Shown here: piece after piece, positions 17,812 to 26,251 of the stretch
Numbering within the stretch: position 1 is the stretch's first letter
Layout: each line of letters opens with the position of its first letter
From: Hyphomicrobiales bacterium
GTDB taxonomy: Bacteria; Pseudomonadota; Alphaproteobacteria; Rhizobiales; Aestuariivirgaceae
NCBI GenBank assembly: GCA_025359045.1
Contig: JANYHN010000021.1
Coordinates: forward strand, 124,001 to 188,000
Direction: 5' to 3'
DNA length: 64,000 bases
Translations under genes and position numbers: made by a program
Notes under the pieces: model-generated
Databases searched by the model: none
Told to the model about the DNA's origin: nothing
What the model saw: only the letters and a program-made list of their open reading frames with translations

Positions 17812-19371
17812 ATGGCCGCCAACGACAAACCCATCCGCCCCAAAGCCCGCGTGGCCAAGGGGTTTCGTGATATTTCCGCTGAAGAGATTCGTGGGACTAG
17901 GGCTATGCTGGCCACCATTCAGAAGGTTTATGAATCCTATGGATTTGAGCCCATTGAGCAGCCCTTTATTGAATATACCGATGCGCTGGGCAAGTTTTTG
18001 CCTGATCAAGACAGGCCCAATGCAGGGGTGTTTTCGTTTCAGGACGAGGACGAGCAGTGGCTGAGCCTTCGTTATGATTTAACCGCACCATTGGCGCGTT
18101 TTTATGCCGAGAATAATCAGAAACTGCCAACACCGTTTCGTTCTTATCGGCAAGGCTGGGTGTTCCGCAACGAAAAGCCAGGGCCTGGAAGGTTCCGGCA
18201 ATTTATGCAGTTTGATGCCGATACGGTGGGTTCAAGTTCGCCTGTTGCGGATGCTGAAGTATGCATGATGGCGGCAGATACGATGGAGGCGTTGGGCATT
18301 GCGCGTGGGTCGTATGTGATGAAGGTGAATAATCGCAAGATTCTAGACGGCGTTATGGAGGCCATAGATTTGGGAGGCGTTGAGAATGCTGAACGGCGCC
18401 TGATCGTCTTGAGGGCAATGGACAAATTGGACAAATTTGGTCCCTTGGGTGTCCAACAGCTCTTAGGTCCTGGAAGAAAAGATGAGAGCGGTGATTTTAC
18501 AAAAGGTGCCAATCTGTCAGTAACAGCAAACAACGCCGTCATTTCTTCAATTACGCTCGTTTCTCCTTTTGTGTTCAAGAAACCCGATAGATTAGTTCGA
18601 ATCCATAAATTCTTTGCTCGTGGTTGGCGCAAGGCATTTACTGTTAAGAAATATAGGGAATATCTTTGCGAGATTTTGGGCGTGCCGGAGCTTCCGGCTA
18701 AAGTTGAAGAAGGGCTCCAAGAACTCGAGTCAGTTCGCAAAATTGTGAGGGCAGCGGGCTATACTACAGAGCAGATTCGTATAGATCCATCGGTAGTGCG
18801 TGGCCTCGAATATTACACCGGCCCGGTCTTCGAATGCGAACTGCTGATGGAAACCAAAGATGAAAAGGGCAACCCCGTGCGCTTTGGCTCGGTTGGTGGT
18901 GGTGGGCGGTATGATGATTTGGTGGCGCGGTTTACCGGGCAGCAAACTCCGGCTACGGGTTTTTCGATTGGCGTGTCTCGGCTTTATGCGGCGCTGAAAT
19001 TGGTAGGCAAGGCGGAGGAGTCTGATGTGCTCGCTCCTGTTGTTGTGACCGTGATGGATAAGGAGCGTCAAGGTGATTATTGGCGCATGGTGCAACAGCT
19101 TCGCCAAGCTGGCATTCGCGCCGAGATGAGTTTGGGCGCTGCCAATATGCAAAAGCAGATGAAATATGCTGACAAGCGCGGCTCACCATTGGTAATCATT
19201 CAAGGTGGTGATGAAAAGGCCTTGAGCCAAGTGACGATTAAAGATTTGCGTCTTGGCGAGAAGCTGGCGGCAGGCATTGAATCTCGCGAAGAATATGCAT
19301 CGCAAAGATTGGCGCAGGTGACTGTGGCCGAAGCGGATTTGGTGAAGACTGTGCAAGAGATGTTGAAATGA
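17812..19371 (+). CDS. hisS: Histidyl-tRNA synthetase
   Basis: This class II synthetase (519 residues) charges tRNA-His, whose gene is also in the window. Motif 2 is seen as [20 protein letters not shown], the family-specific histidine-binding motif as [14 protein letters not shown], and motif 3 as [15 protein letters not shown]-terminal anticodon-binding domain follows ([13 protein letters not shown] onward). I chose the ATG at 17812 ([20 protein letters not shown]) after GAGG because it gives the rhizobial N-terminus. The frame stays open for 41 further codons upstream that encode a hydrophobic stretch. That stretch begins at the predicted transcription start, so it is probably untranslated leader. 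First gene of the his operon. Confidence 0.96.
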   Translation: MAANDKPIRPKARVAKGFRDISAEEIRGTRAMLATIQKVYESYGFEPIEQPFIEYTDALGKFLPDQDRPNAGVFSFQDEDEQWLSLRYDLTAPLARFYAENNQKLPTPFRSYRQGWVFRNEKPGPGRFRQFMQFDADTVGSSSPVADAEVCMMAADTMEALGIARGSYVMKVNNRKILDGVMEAIDLGGVENAERRLIVLRAMDKLDKFGPLGVQQLLGPGRKDESGDFTKGANLSVTANNAVISSITLVSPFVFKKPDRLVRIHKFFARGWRKAFTVKKYREYLCEILGVPELPAKVEEGLQELESVRKIVRAAGYTTEQIRIDPSVVRGLEYYTGPVFECELLMETKDEKGNPVRFGSVGGGGRYDDLVARFTGQQTPATGFSIGVSRLYAALKLVGKAEESDVLAPVVVTVMDKERQGDYWRMVQQLRQAGIRAEMSLGAANMQKQMKYADKRGSPLVIIQGGDEKALSQVTIKDLRLGEKLAAGIESREEYASQRLAQVTVAEADLVKTVQEMLK

Positions 19372-19388
19372 AGATGTTCGGCTTATTG

Positions 19389-19531
19389 TCCTCTACCGCT
19401 TGCGGGAGAGGACAGGGGCCCGCTTTGCAGAGCAAAGTGGGAAAGGTGAGGGGCAGCTGCCTGCCATTTTCCCTCACCTCCCCCATGGCTTCGCCAAGGG
19501 TCCCCTTCCTCTCCCGCTTTGCGGGCGAGGA
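19389..19531. repeat. REP-like composite palindrome between hisS and hisZ
   Basis: Two near-perfect hairpins bound the element: one at 19389-19412 (CCGCTTGCGG core with TCCTCT/AGAGGA arms) and one at 19507-19531 (CCCGCTTTGCGGG core with TCCTC/GAGGA arms). Between them GGTGAGGG (about 19445) and CCCTCACC (about 19491) form a further inverted pair. The half-elements are in opposite orientation, as in BIME-like REP doublets of rhizobial genomes. It fills most of the 168-base gap. Confidence 0.7.
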
Positions 19532-19539
19532 CGTTTAGC

Positions 19540-20679
19540 ATGGCTGGTAAAACCTCCCTTCACCGCGCGGCTCTTGAACGCCAGAATGCGGCCATCATGG
19601 CGGTGTTTGAGCGGGCGGGGTTTGACCAGATTCAGCCTGATATTATTCAGCCTGCTGATATTTTTCTCGAGCGTTCGGGCGAGGATATACGCGCTCGCAC
19701 ATTCGTGTTTAATGATCCGGCGGGCAATGAGCTGTGTTTGCGGCCTGATCTGACTGTGCCTGCGTGTCGCTATCATTTGAGCCACACAAAAAAGCCTGAA
19801 GCTGAAACCAAATATTGTTATCTGGGGCCAGCGTTTAGGTTTCCTGATGAGTTGCTTTCGCCACAAGAGTTCACGCAAGCGGGCCTCGAATGGTTTGGCG
19901 ATAAGGCGGATATTGCGGCTGAGGCGCGAGTCATTAAATTAGCGGTCAGTGCGCTTGAAGCAGCTGGATTGACAGGGCTTAAAGTTTCGCTAGGTGATCT
20001 TGGATTGTTTAACGCGCTGCTGGAAGACATGCCCATGCCTGAGCGATGGCGCCGAAGATTGCGGCATCAATTTTGGAGGCCTCAAGCCTTTCGCAATTTG
20101 CTTGATACGTTTGCCAAACCGGCGCGCAATCAACGCAGCAGTATTTCTAAAAATATTGATGCACTTGAAGATCATGATGCAGTTGCCGAAACATCACGTC
20201 TGTTGGCGGATGAGAAACTGAATCTTGTGACGCTCAGAAGTGTTGAAGATATTGCGTCGCGCCTTGCGGAAAAATTGGCTGATCGATCAGAGCAACCTTT
20301 GGCAGAAACGATGGTGGTGGCGATTGAAAGCTATCTGAAAATCTCTGGCCCGCTGACTGACATGACAAGTGGGCTTAAAGCAATCAGCAAAACTCCACGA
20401 TTTTTAGGCGCGATTGCTAAATTTGAGCAACGCATCGCTGCTCTTGAAGACCAAGGCCTCAACCCGCGCCGCTTTCACTTCAGTGCTGACTTTGGGCGTG
20501 AGCTTGAATATTATACGGGTCTGGTTTTTCAGATTGAAGTTGAAGCGCGTAATGCGCCGCTGTCGGTAGCTGGTGGTGGGCGCTATGACAGCTTGCTGCA
20601 AGATTTGGGCGCTGTGACGTCTATTCCCGCTGTAGGATGCGCCATTCATACCGATCGTTTGCTGGCGGTGATGTTATGA
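19540..20679 (+). CDS. hisZ: ATP phosphoribosyltransferase regulatory subunit
   Basis: This 379-residue paralogue of histidyl-tRNA synthetase lacks anticodon-binding function and partners with short HisG to start histidine synthesis. The class II fold is seen in ETKYCYLGPAFRF (motif 2-like), LEYYTGLVFQIE (degenerate histidine-binding motif) and VAGGGRYDSLLQDLG. The C-terminal anticodon domain of a true HisS is missing, as expected. The start is the ATG at 19540 (MAGKTSLHRAALERQNA); the seven upstream in-frame residues lie in the repeat. The stop overlaps the hisG start by four bases (ATGA). Confidence 0.93.
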   Translation: MAGKTSLHRAALERQNAAIMAVFERAGFDQIQPDIIQPADIFLERSGEDIRARTFVFNDPAGNELCLRPDLTVPACRYHLSHTKKPEAETKYCYLGPAFRFPDELLSPQEFTQAGLEWFGDKADIAAEARVIKLAVSALEAAGLTGLKVSLGDLGLFNALLEDMPMPERWRRRLRHQFWRPQAFRNLLDTFAKPARNQRSSISKNIDALEDHDAVAETSRLLADEKLNLVTLRSVEDIASRLAEKLADRSEQPLAETMVVAIESYLKISGPLTDMTSGLKAISKTPRFLGAIAKFEQRIAALEDQGLNPRRFHFSADFGRELEYYTGLVFQIEVEARNAPLSVAGGGRYDSLLQDLGAVTSIPAVGCAIHTDRLLAVML

Positions 20680-21371
20680 CATTGCTCACCGTTGCCATTC
20701 CGTCCAAAGGCCGCTTGATGGAACAGGCGAACGAATTGTTTGAACGTGCTGGATTGAAGGTTGAACGTTATGGCACTGATCGCGGCTATCGCGGACGGTT
20801 GGTTGGAATCGATGATATTGAAGTTGCGTTTCTCTCGGCTTCTGAAATTGCATCTCAACTGCGCGACGGAAAAATTGATGCTGGTATAACGGGCGAAGAC
20901 TTGCTGCGCGAAACCATCGCGCCAGGCAATGATGTGGCTGACGTTGCGCTGCGTCTGAATTTTGGCCCCGCTGATGTGGTGGTGGCGGTGCCTGCATGCT
21001 GGCTTGATGTGGCGGTGATGGCGGATCTGGATGATGTGGCCGAACAGTTTTATGTTCTTCATGGTCGCAGGTTAAGAGTCGCCACCAAATATCTCAACAT
21101 CACGCGGCGGTTTTTTGCCGAAAAAGGTATTACCGGATACCGAATCGTTGAAAGTCTTGGTGCAACCGAAGGAGCACCTGCAACTGGAACGGCAGAAATT
21201 ATTGTTGATATAACCACAAGTGGTGCCACGCTCAAAGCCAATCAACTGCGCATTTTGGACGATGGTTTGATCTTGAAATCTTGCGCGGTGTTTGTAGTCA
21301 ATAAATATTCAGCTCAATTGGAAAACATGTGCAACCTTTTGAATATGCTGGGGCGGGCAATTGTAACTTAG
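20676..21371 (+). CDS. hisG: ATP phosphoribosyltransferase catalytic subunit, short form
   Basis: HisG joins ATP and PRPP, the first committed step of histidine biosynthesis. At 231 residues it is the short form, which lacks the regulatory ACT-like domain and needs HisZ, encoded immediately upstream. Family features seen are AIPSKGRLMEQ at the N-terminus, DAGITGEDLLRE, VATKYLNITRRFF and the PRPP-binding segment GATEGAPATGTAEIIVDITT. I start at 20676, where ATG overlaps the hisZ stop. Having the subunit genes coupled favours 1:1 assembly of the hetero-octamer. Confidence 0.95.
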   Translation: MTLLTVAIPSKGRLMEQANELFERAGLKVERYGTDRGYRGRLVGIDDIEVAFLSASEIASQLRDGKIDAGITGEDLLRETIAPGNDVADVALRLNFGPADVVVAVPACWLDVAVMADLDDVAEQFYVLHGRRLRVATKYLNITRRFFAEKGITGYRIVESLGATEGAPATGTAEIIVDITTSGATLKANQLRILDDGLILKSCAVFVVNKYSAQLENMCNLLNMLGRAIVT

Positions 21372-21578
21372 TCAGAGCAAATGCGAAATACCGTCTTTTT
21401 TTTCAACTGTTTAGTGCATTTTAAATTTTGAGTTGTTAATAAAATAGGATAGTTTGGCACCAAGCTATTTCGTTGTCTGGGCTAGCTCTCGTTGAAGCAG
21501 AAAGATCTGTGCTTGCGCGGTGTCGGTATCGCCCCCGGTCCGATATTGCTGCATCTAAGTACGGATCTGAATTCAACA

Positions 21579-21605
21579 GGGGTTTGGGGCAAGGGGCTTG
21601 TGGGG
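21579..21605 (+). other. Four-tetrad G-quadruplex motif
   Basis: Four runs of GGGG occur at 21579-21582, 21586-21589, 21593-21596 and 21602-21605, with loops TTT, CAA and CTTGT. This meets the strictest quadruplex pattern (four G4 runs, all loops five bases or shorter). If transcribed toward the transglycosylase gene, the G-rich strand is in the RNA. Confidence 0.75.
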
Positions 21606-21647
21606 CAACTCACACGCTCCTTGTTGCCCTCAATCTAAAATCAGATT
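21603..21647 (+). promoter_or_regulatory. Hairpins overlapping the G-quadruplex
   Basis: GGGCAAC (21603-21609) pairs with GTTGCCC (21623-21629) across 13 bases, and AATCT (21632-21636) pairs with AGATT (21643-21647). The first arm uses three Gs of the last quadruplex run, so the two structures compete. Confidence 0.5.
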
Positions 21648-21723
21648 TCTTCGGCATAAATTTGACGAAGTTGGACAATAGCGCTCCATAATGGTCTCAT
21701 ACGAATCAATTGGAGCTTTTTAA

Positions 21724-22929
21724 ATGCGAATGAAAACTTATGCCGCCGCTTTGGCCGCTACGATGTTGGCCACTGGTGTTGCGCATGCAGCAACGTGCGG
21801 AAACACGGCACAAGGGTTTTCAGGGTTTCTGGCAGGCATAAAAAAGCAGGCGGTCAAGGAAGGCGTGAACGGGCAGGCGCTGTCACAGCTCGATAATGTT
21901 CAATACGATCCAGCAATCATCAAGCGTGACCGCGCACAAAATGTTTTTGCGCAAAGCTTTTTGCAATTTTCGGGTCGCATGGCCACGGATGGGCGCATCA
22001 CCAAAGGCCGTGCATTAATCGCTCAGCACAAGGCAACTTTTGATGCTGTTCAACAACAGTATGGCGTGCCTGCACCGGTGATTACGGCGTTCTGGGCATT
22101 GGAAACGGATTTTGGCGCTGACATTGGCCACTCGCCAACCATACAAGCGCTTGTAACTTTAGGCTGGGATTGCAGACGGCCCGAAAAATTCCGCCCACAA
22201 ATTATTCCAGCGTTGAAGCTGGTTCAGAATGGCGATCTTACTCCTGAAGAAATGCAAGGGGCTTGGGCTGGTGAAATTGGCCAGACCCAATTTATGGCGT
22301 TCGATTATAATGAGAGCGCTGTCGATTTTGATGGTGACGGTCGCCGCAACTTGCGCGACTCTATTCCCGATGTGATTGCTTCAACCGCTAATCTGCTGAA
22401 AAAAGGTGGCTGGCAGGCGGGCCAACCTTGGCTGCAAGAAGTGAAACTGACGGGGGAGTTGCCGTGGGATCAGGCTGATTTGGCCATTCAACACACAAGA
22501 GCCGAATGGGCCAAATGGGGTGTTGTGGCAGCCAGTGGCAAAGCCATTAAGGCTGATGCGATGCCTGCTGCTTTGCTGCTTCCGATGGGTAAAAATGGAC
22601 CAGCATTTTTGGCCTATCCAAATTTCACTACTGCCTATCTCAAATGGAATGAGAGTTTGGTCTATTCAACAACGGCTGCATATTTGGCCACGCGCATTGC
22701 CGGAGCACCAAAGGTGAGCAATGGCAGAGCGGCGGTGAATGTTGCGAGCTATCAAGAGGTGGTGGCCCTGCAAAATAAATTGGCGAGCCTTGGTTATGAT
22801 GTCGGTAAATCTGACGGCAAGATTGGCGCTGGCACCAGAGCTGCGGTGAAGGCTGAACAAATTAAAATGAACTATCCCGCTGACTCTTATCCGAGCAAAG
22901 AATTCATCGCGCAGTTTTTAGCGCAGTAA
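21724..22929 (+). CDS. Lytic murein transglycosylase (MltB-like) with peptidoglycan-binding domain
   Basis: This 401-residue enzyme would cleave the glycan strand of peptidoglycan in the periplasm, forming 1,6-anhydro-muramyl ends. A signal peptide (residues 1-22, ending AHA) is followed by the SLT_2 domain (about 28-330). The catalytic Glu lies in FWALETDFG, and family motifs GEIGQTQFMAFDY and DFDGDGRRNLRDSIPDVIAS are present. A C-terminal PG_binding_1 module (VVALQNKLASLGYDVGKSDG) occupies about 340-400. The start follows a GGAGC site. It ends inside the 3' end of the convergent AraC gene (12-base overlap). Confidence 0.93.
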   Translation: MRMKTYAAALAATMLATGVAHAATCGNTAQGFSGFLAGIKKQAVKEGVNGQALSQLDNVQYDPAIIKRDRAQNVFAQSFLQFSGRMATDGRITKGRALIAQHKATFDAVQQQYGVPAPVITAFWALETDFGADIGHSPTIQALVTLGWDCRRPEKFRPQIIPALKLVQNGDLTPEEMQGAWAGEIGQTQFMAFDYNESAVDFDGDGRRNLRDSIPDVIASTANLLKKGGWQAGQPWLQEVKLTGELPWDQADLAIQHTRAEWAKWGVVAASGKAIKADAMPAALLLPMGKNGPAFLAYPNFTTAYLKWNESLVYSTTAAYLATRIAGAPKVSNGRAAVNVASYQEVVALQNKLASLGYDVGKSDGKIGAGTRAAVKAEQIKMNYPADSYPSKEFIAQFLAQ

Positions 22930-23862
22930 TGCATCAACCGCCATCGTCGTCTCGAACTTGCGTCGAAAATGCACAGGTGTGGTGCCAAAGCGTTTGCGGA
23001 AGGCTTCATAGAATCTTGAGAGCGAGCCGAAGCCGCAATCAAAGGCAATGCTGGAGATTGAGTTTTCAGTGGCAATCAACATCGATTGTGCGGCATCTAA
23101 ACGGTGGCGGATGATGGCTTGGTTGATGCTGAGGCCAACGCCGCGTTTAAATATCGTCATGGCATAATTGGCGTGAAGACCCACAACCTTTGCCACGTCA
23201 TCAACCGAAATATCCTTGCTGGCATGTTCACCAATAAAACGCGCCATGCGTTCAATGTGTCTGGCCCCTTCTGAATCGCTAGGTGAAAAATGCGGCGATG
23301 CTTCGGCCAAGTCGCGCAGATCACGCCATCCTTCAAGATCAATACGGCGCACACGAGATTTAAGTTCCTCGCGCACCACTTGCTCTATCTCCTGTCCACT
23401 CGACAATAGCTCATTGCGCCAGCGCTTGAATATTTCAGCGTCAAACTCTTTGATACTGGTTGCCTCGATCACTGCACCTTTGAACATCGCCTCGCGCAGA
23501 TCGCTTAAAGATGGCAGGCTCAAGAAAACCGACATGGGCACATAGAGGCAAATAAATCTTGTAGGTTTCTCCACCGCCGTGACCTGATGCGGAACCATGC
23601 CCCAAAACAATACCAAGCGCCCCGCCGAAACCGAAATGGCACGACCATCAAACCAATAGGTCATTTTGCCTTCAAGCACGAAATTAAGCTCAATCTGGCT
23701 GTGCATATGCGGGCCTGGCATGCAGGACACATCTAAAGTCTTGCCAGCGCAAAACCCATCATTTCCAAACACCACAAGGGGATAGCCCGGCGTCATATCT
23801 GGAACGGCGGGCACACTTTCATCGTAGAAATCAGACGCGACAATCCTGGTCATGCCATTCAA
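22918..23862 (-). CDS. AraC-family regulator with cupin sensor domain
   Basis: This 314-residue protein has an N-terminal cupin-like ligand domain (PGPHMHSQIELNFVLEGKM) and a C-terminal double helix-turn-helix (about 205-305) with the AraC signature SIAFDCGFGSLSRFYEAFRK. A linker region of unclear role lies between. It is divergent from the galactoside transporter operon and is therefore its likely activator, with a galactoside or galactose as candidate inducer. ATGs at 23862 and 23853 are both possible starts. The long domain spacing resembles MelR/RafR-type regulators, but that is inference. Confidence 0.9.
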   Translation of the reverse strand: MNGMTRIVASDFYDESVPAVPDMTPGYPLVVFGNDGFCAGKTLDVSCMPGPHMHSQIELNFVLEGKMTYWFDGRAISVSAGRLVLFWGMVPHQVTAVEKPTRFICLYVPMSVFLSLPSLSDLREAMFKGAVIEATSIKEFDAEIFKRWRNELLSSGQEIEQVVREELKSRVRRIDLEGWRDLRDLAEASPHFSPSDSEGARHIERMARFIGEHASKDISVDDVAKVVGLHANYAMTIFKRGVGLSINQAIIRHRLDAAQSMLIATENSISSIAFDCGFGSLSRFYEAFRKRFGTTPVHFRRKFETTMAVDALLR

Positions 23863-23872
23863 CCTTACAAAA

Positions 23873-23897
23873 CCGGAATCTTGGGCTCAGATTCCGG
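23873..23897. repeat. Palindrome copy 1 (CCGGAATC...GATTCCGG)
   Basis: A perfect 8-bp inverted repeat, CCGGAATC and GATTCCGG, with a 9-base spacer, lies 11 bases upstream of the AraC start and 115 bases upstream of the binding-protein gene. A near-identical copy follows that gene at 25262. Position suits an operator; the duplication suits a REP-like element. Confidence 0.6.
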
Positions 23898-24011
23898 TAG
23901 TACCTTACGGAAATCATAGCTAAGGTCAAGCCAACGCCATCCTTCAGAGATGGGATGGATAATAAGATATTCGTGAAATCATTGTGGTTTTGCGGAACAT
24001 GGGAGAAGAGC

Positions 24012-25238
24012 ATGAAATACATGAAGACCCTAGCTGGGCTGGCCCTTGGTCTTGGCCTCTCGGCTTCGACAGCGATGGCTGGCGAAATCGTTTTAAACTC
24101 CGACCAAACAGATCCAGCGCCAAAAAAGGCCATGGAAGAACTGATTGCTGGTTTCGAAAAAGCCAATCCTGACGTTAAAGTAAAGTGGAACAACATTGAC
24201 CACGAAGGTTACAAAGCTGCGATCCGCAATTTTCTGACCGCTGACGCTCCAGACGTTGCAGCATGGTATGCTGGCAACCGCATGGCTCCATTTGTGAAGG
24301 CCGGTCTTTTCGAAGATGTATCTGATGTTTGGAAAGACAATGGCCTTGATGAGCAACTGAAATCAGCTGCTGCTTCAATGACCATCGATGGCAAGAAATG
24401 GGGTGTTCCATACACCTATTATCAATGGGGCATTTATTACAACAAAGACGTGTATAAAAAAGTCGGTGTTGAGCCAGCCAAGAATTGGGCTGAATTTGTT
24501 GCTGGTTGCGAAAAATTCAAAGCCGCTGGCATTGATTGTTTGACCACAGGTACCAAAGCACTGTGGCCTGGCGCTGGCATTTTCGATTATATCGACATGC
24601 GCACCAATGGTTATGAATTCCACATGGATTTAACCGCTGGCAAAGTAAAGTGGACTGACCCGAAGGTTAAGGCTGCATTTGCTGAATGGGCAAAAATTAC
24701 GCCTTACATTTCAGCCAACGCCGCTGCCATTGACTGGCAAGATGCTGCTGCTCTTTTGAGCCAAGGCAAAGCTGCCAACTACGTCATGGGCAACTTCGCT
24801 GTTGATACCTTCAAAAAAGGTGGCATGACCAACGACAATCTGGGCTTCATGTTGTTCCCAGAAATCACCGCCGGCATTCCACGTGCTGAAGAAGCTCCGA
24901 CAGATACATTCCACATTCCGTCAGGCGCTAAGAACAAGGCCGACGCTAAGAAGTTCTTGGCTTACTTGGCTTCTGCTGATGCCCAAACTGCAATGAACAA
25001 AACGCTCGGCCAACTGCCTGTGAACAACAAGGCCACAGTGGGCGATGATCCATTCATTCAAGCAGGCTTCAAGGAGTTGTCCTCAGCTTATGCTCTGGCT
25101 CAGTTCTTTGACCGTGATGCCCCAGCCGATATGGCAAAGGCCGGCATGGAAGGCTTCCAAGAGTTTATGGCCAAGCCAGAAAACATTGATGCCATCTTAG
25201 CGCGTCTGCAAAAGGTTGCTGATAAAGTCTACAAATAA
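24012..25238 (+). CDS. Sugar ABC transporter substrate-binding protein (galactoside module)
   Basis: This 408-residue family 1 extracellular binding protein captures an oligosaccharide in the periplasm. A signal peptide (MKYMKTLAGLALGLGLSAS, ending AMA) leads to the mature start GEIVLNSDQ. Typical motifs include FEKANPDVKVKW, DAPDVAAWYAGNRMAPFVKAG and the two-lobe hinge near VMGNFAVDTFKKGG. I chose the ATG at 24012 after GGGAGAAG; the frame opens earlier, at 23955, but without a signal peptide. With GH36 and GH42 enzymes in the same run, the ligand is probably a raffinose-, melibiose- or lactose-type galactoside. Confidence 0.93.
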   Translation: MKYMKTLAGLALGLGLSASTAMAGEIVLNSDQTDPAPKKAMEELIAGFEKANPDVKVKWNNIDHEGYKAAIRNFLTADAPDVAAWYAGNRMAPFVKAGLFEDVSDVWKDNGLDEQLKSAAASMTIDGKKWGVPYTYYQWGIYYNKDVYKKVGVEPAKNWAEFVAGCEKFKAAGIDCLTTGTKALWPGAGIFDYIDMRTNGYEFHMDLTAGKVKWTDPKVKAAFAEWAKITPYISANAAAIDWQDAAALLSQGKAANYVMGNFAVDTFKKGGMTNDNLGFMLFPEITAGIPRAEEAPTDTFHIPSGAKNKADAKKFLAYLASADAQTAMNKTLGQLPVNNKATVGDDPFIQAGFKELSSAYALAQFFDRDAPADMAKAGMEGFQEFMAKPENIDAILARLQKVADKVYK

Positions 25239-25261
25239 TATTCTAATTCCTCCATAACTGG

Positions 25262-25290
25262 GCCGGAATCTTGCGGGGGCAGATTCCGGC
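25262..25290 (+). terminator. Hairpin after the binding-protein gene, palindrome copy 2
   Basis: GCCGGAATC (25262-25270) pairs perfectly with GATTCCGGC (25282-25290) around an 11-base loop, and TTCTTTCTC follows. It lies between the binding-protein and first permease genes. It could be a partial terminator or a stabiliser of the upstream message, either of which would keep the binding protein in excess. Confidence 0.55.
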
Positions 25291-25320
25291 TTCTTTCTCA
25301 AAAATCTTGAGGGGCGAGGC

Positions 25321-26250
25321 ATGGCACAGCAAGCTGTTCGCAATAGTTTCTGGAAAACTAATCAAAAGGCATTAGCGCCGTGGTTATTCTTAGCGCCCGG
25401 CATGATCATGTTTTTGATCTATGTAATCTTTCCGATCATTGAATCGATCTATATAAGTTTCTTTAATTGGGATGGTTTGGCACCCGCGCATATTTCACAA
25501 CTCACATCCAAGGAATTTGTGGGATTAGGCAATTACCGCGATTTGCTCGACGACGATTCATTTTACACCTCACTTTGGAATAACTTAAAGTGGCTGGTGC
25601 TCTATATGCTGGCCGTGCCCATCGGTTTGTTTGTGGCGCTGTTTCTCAATCAAAAAGTGCCCGGCATCAGGCTTTATAAGTCGCTATTCTTTTTCCCATT
25701 CGTGATCAGCCAAGTTGTGGTCGGCTTATTGTTCAGCTGGTTCTATGCGCCAGGCTTTGGCCCACTTTATGCGATCATCAAATCAATGACCGGATCAGAA
25801 ACCGCCATTCTGGCAAGCGACACGATGGCGACTTATGGCATTATCTTGGCGGGTCTTTGGCCACAAACCGCTTATTGCATGATTTTGTATTTAACGGGTT
25901 TGAACAACATCAACCCTGAACAGGTGGAAGCTGCGCGCATGGACGGCGCGCGAGGCCTCACGCTTTTGTGGAATATTATTTTGCCGCAACTGCGCCCTGC
26001 AACTTTTATCGCCATTGTCGTGACGGTGATTGGCTCGCTGCGCTCATTTGATCTCGTATCGATCATGACAGGTGGTGGCCCTTATGGTTCCACCCGCGTG
26101 CTTTCGTATTTTATGTTTGAACAAGCCCTTTCGGAATATGGCACGGCCATGGGTTATGGCGCGGCGATTGCCTTTGTTTTGTTCGCGATCATGATGATTT
26201 TCATTTCGTTCTTCATTTACCGGATGCTGCAACAAGAGAGGAACTCATAA
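25321..26250 (+). CDS. Sugar ABC transporter permease (MalF/LacF-type)
   Basis: This 309-residue inner-membrane protein has about six membrane helices, starting with a helix at about 19-42 (LFLAPGMIMFLIYVIFPII). The EAA loop that docks the ATPase is visible as EAARMDGARGLTLLWNIILPQLRP near residue 200. Together with the next gene it forms the channel of the galactoside importer. The AGGC-rich region before the ATG provides a ribosome site, and the gene ends 1 base before the second permease. Confidence 0.92.
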   Translation: MAQQAVRNSFWKTNQKALAPWLFLAPGMIMFLIYVIFPIIESIYISFFNWDGLAPAHISQLTSKEFVGLGNYRDLLDDDSFYTSLWNNLKWLVLYMLAVPIGLFVALFLNQKVPGIRLYKSLFFFPFVISQVVVGLLFSWFYAPGFGPLYAIIKSMTGSETAILASDTMATYGIILAGLWPQTAYCMILYLTGLNNINPEQVEAARMDGARGLTLLWNIILPQLRPATFIAIVVTVIGSLRSFDLVSIMTGGGPYGSTRVLSYFMFEQALSEYGTAMGYGAAIAFVLFAIMMIFISFFIYRMLQQERNS

Positions 26251-26251
26251 T

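Larger units (their letters stand above)
21372..21723. other. Structured non-coding region between hisG and the transglycosylase gene
   Basis: The stretch holds no credible gene. A 72-codon plus-strand frame (21473-21691) runs through the structured part and matches nothing I know. It contains the G-quadruplex motif and the hairpins listed separately, ending in A/T-rich DNA. It could be the 5' leader of the downstream gene or a separate small RNA. I could not match it to 6S RNA, tmRNA, SRP RNA, RNase P RNA or a known riboswitch. Confidence 0.5.

Noticed and set aside
18144..18740. 198-codon minus-strand frame inside hisS
   Set aside because: Antisense to conserved HisRS motifs; its peptide matches nothing.
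21473..21691. 72-codon frame in the hisG-transglycosylase gap
   Set aside because: Runs through the quadruplex and hairpins, with no ribosome site or known similarity.
21430..21700. 6S RNA, tmRNA, SRP RNA or a known riboswitch in the gap
   Set aside because: None of the core conserved motifs of these RNAs could be found by eye.
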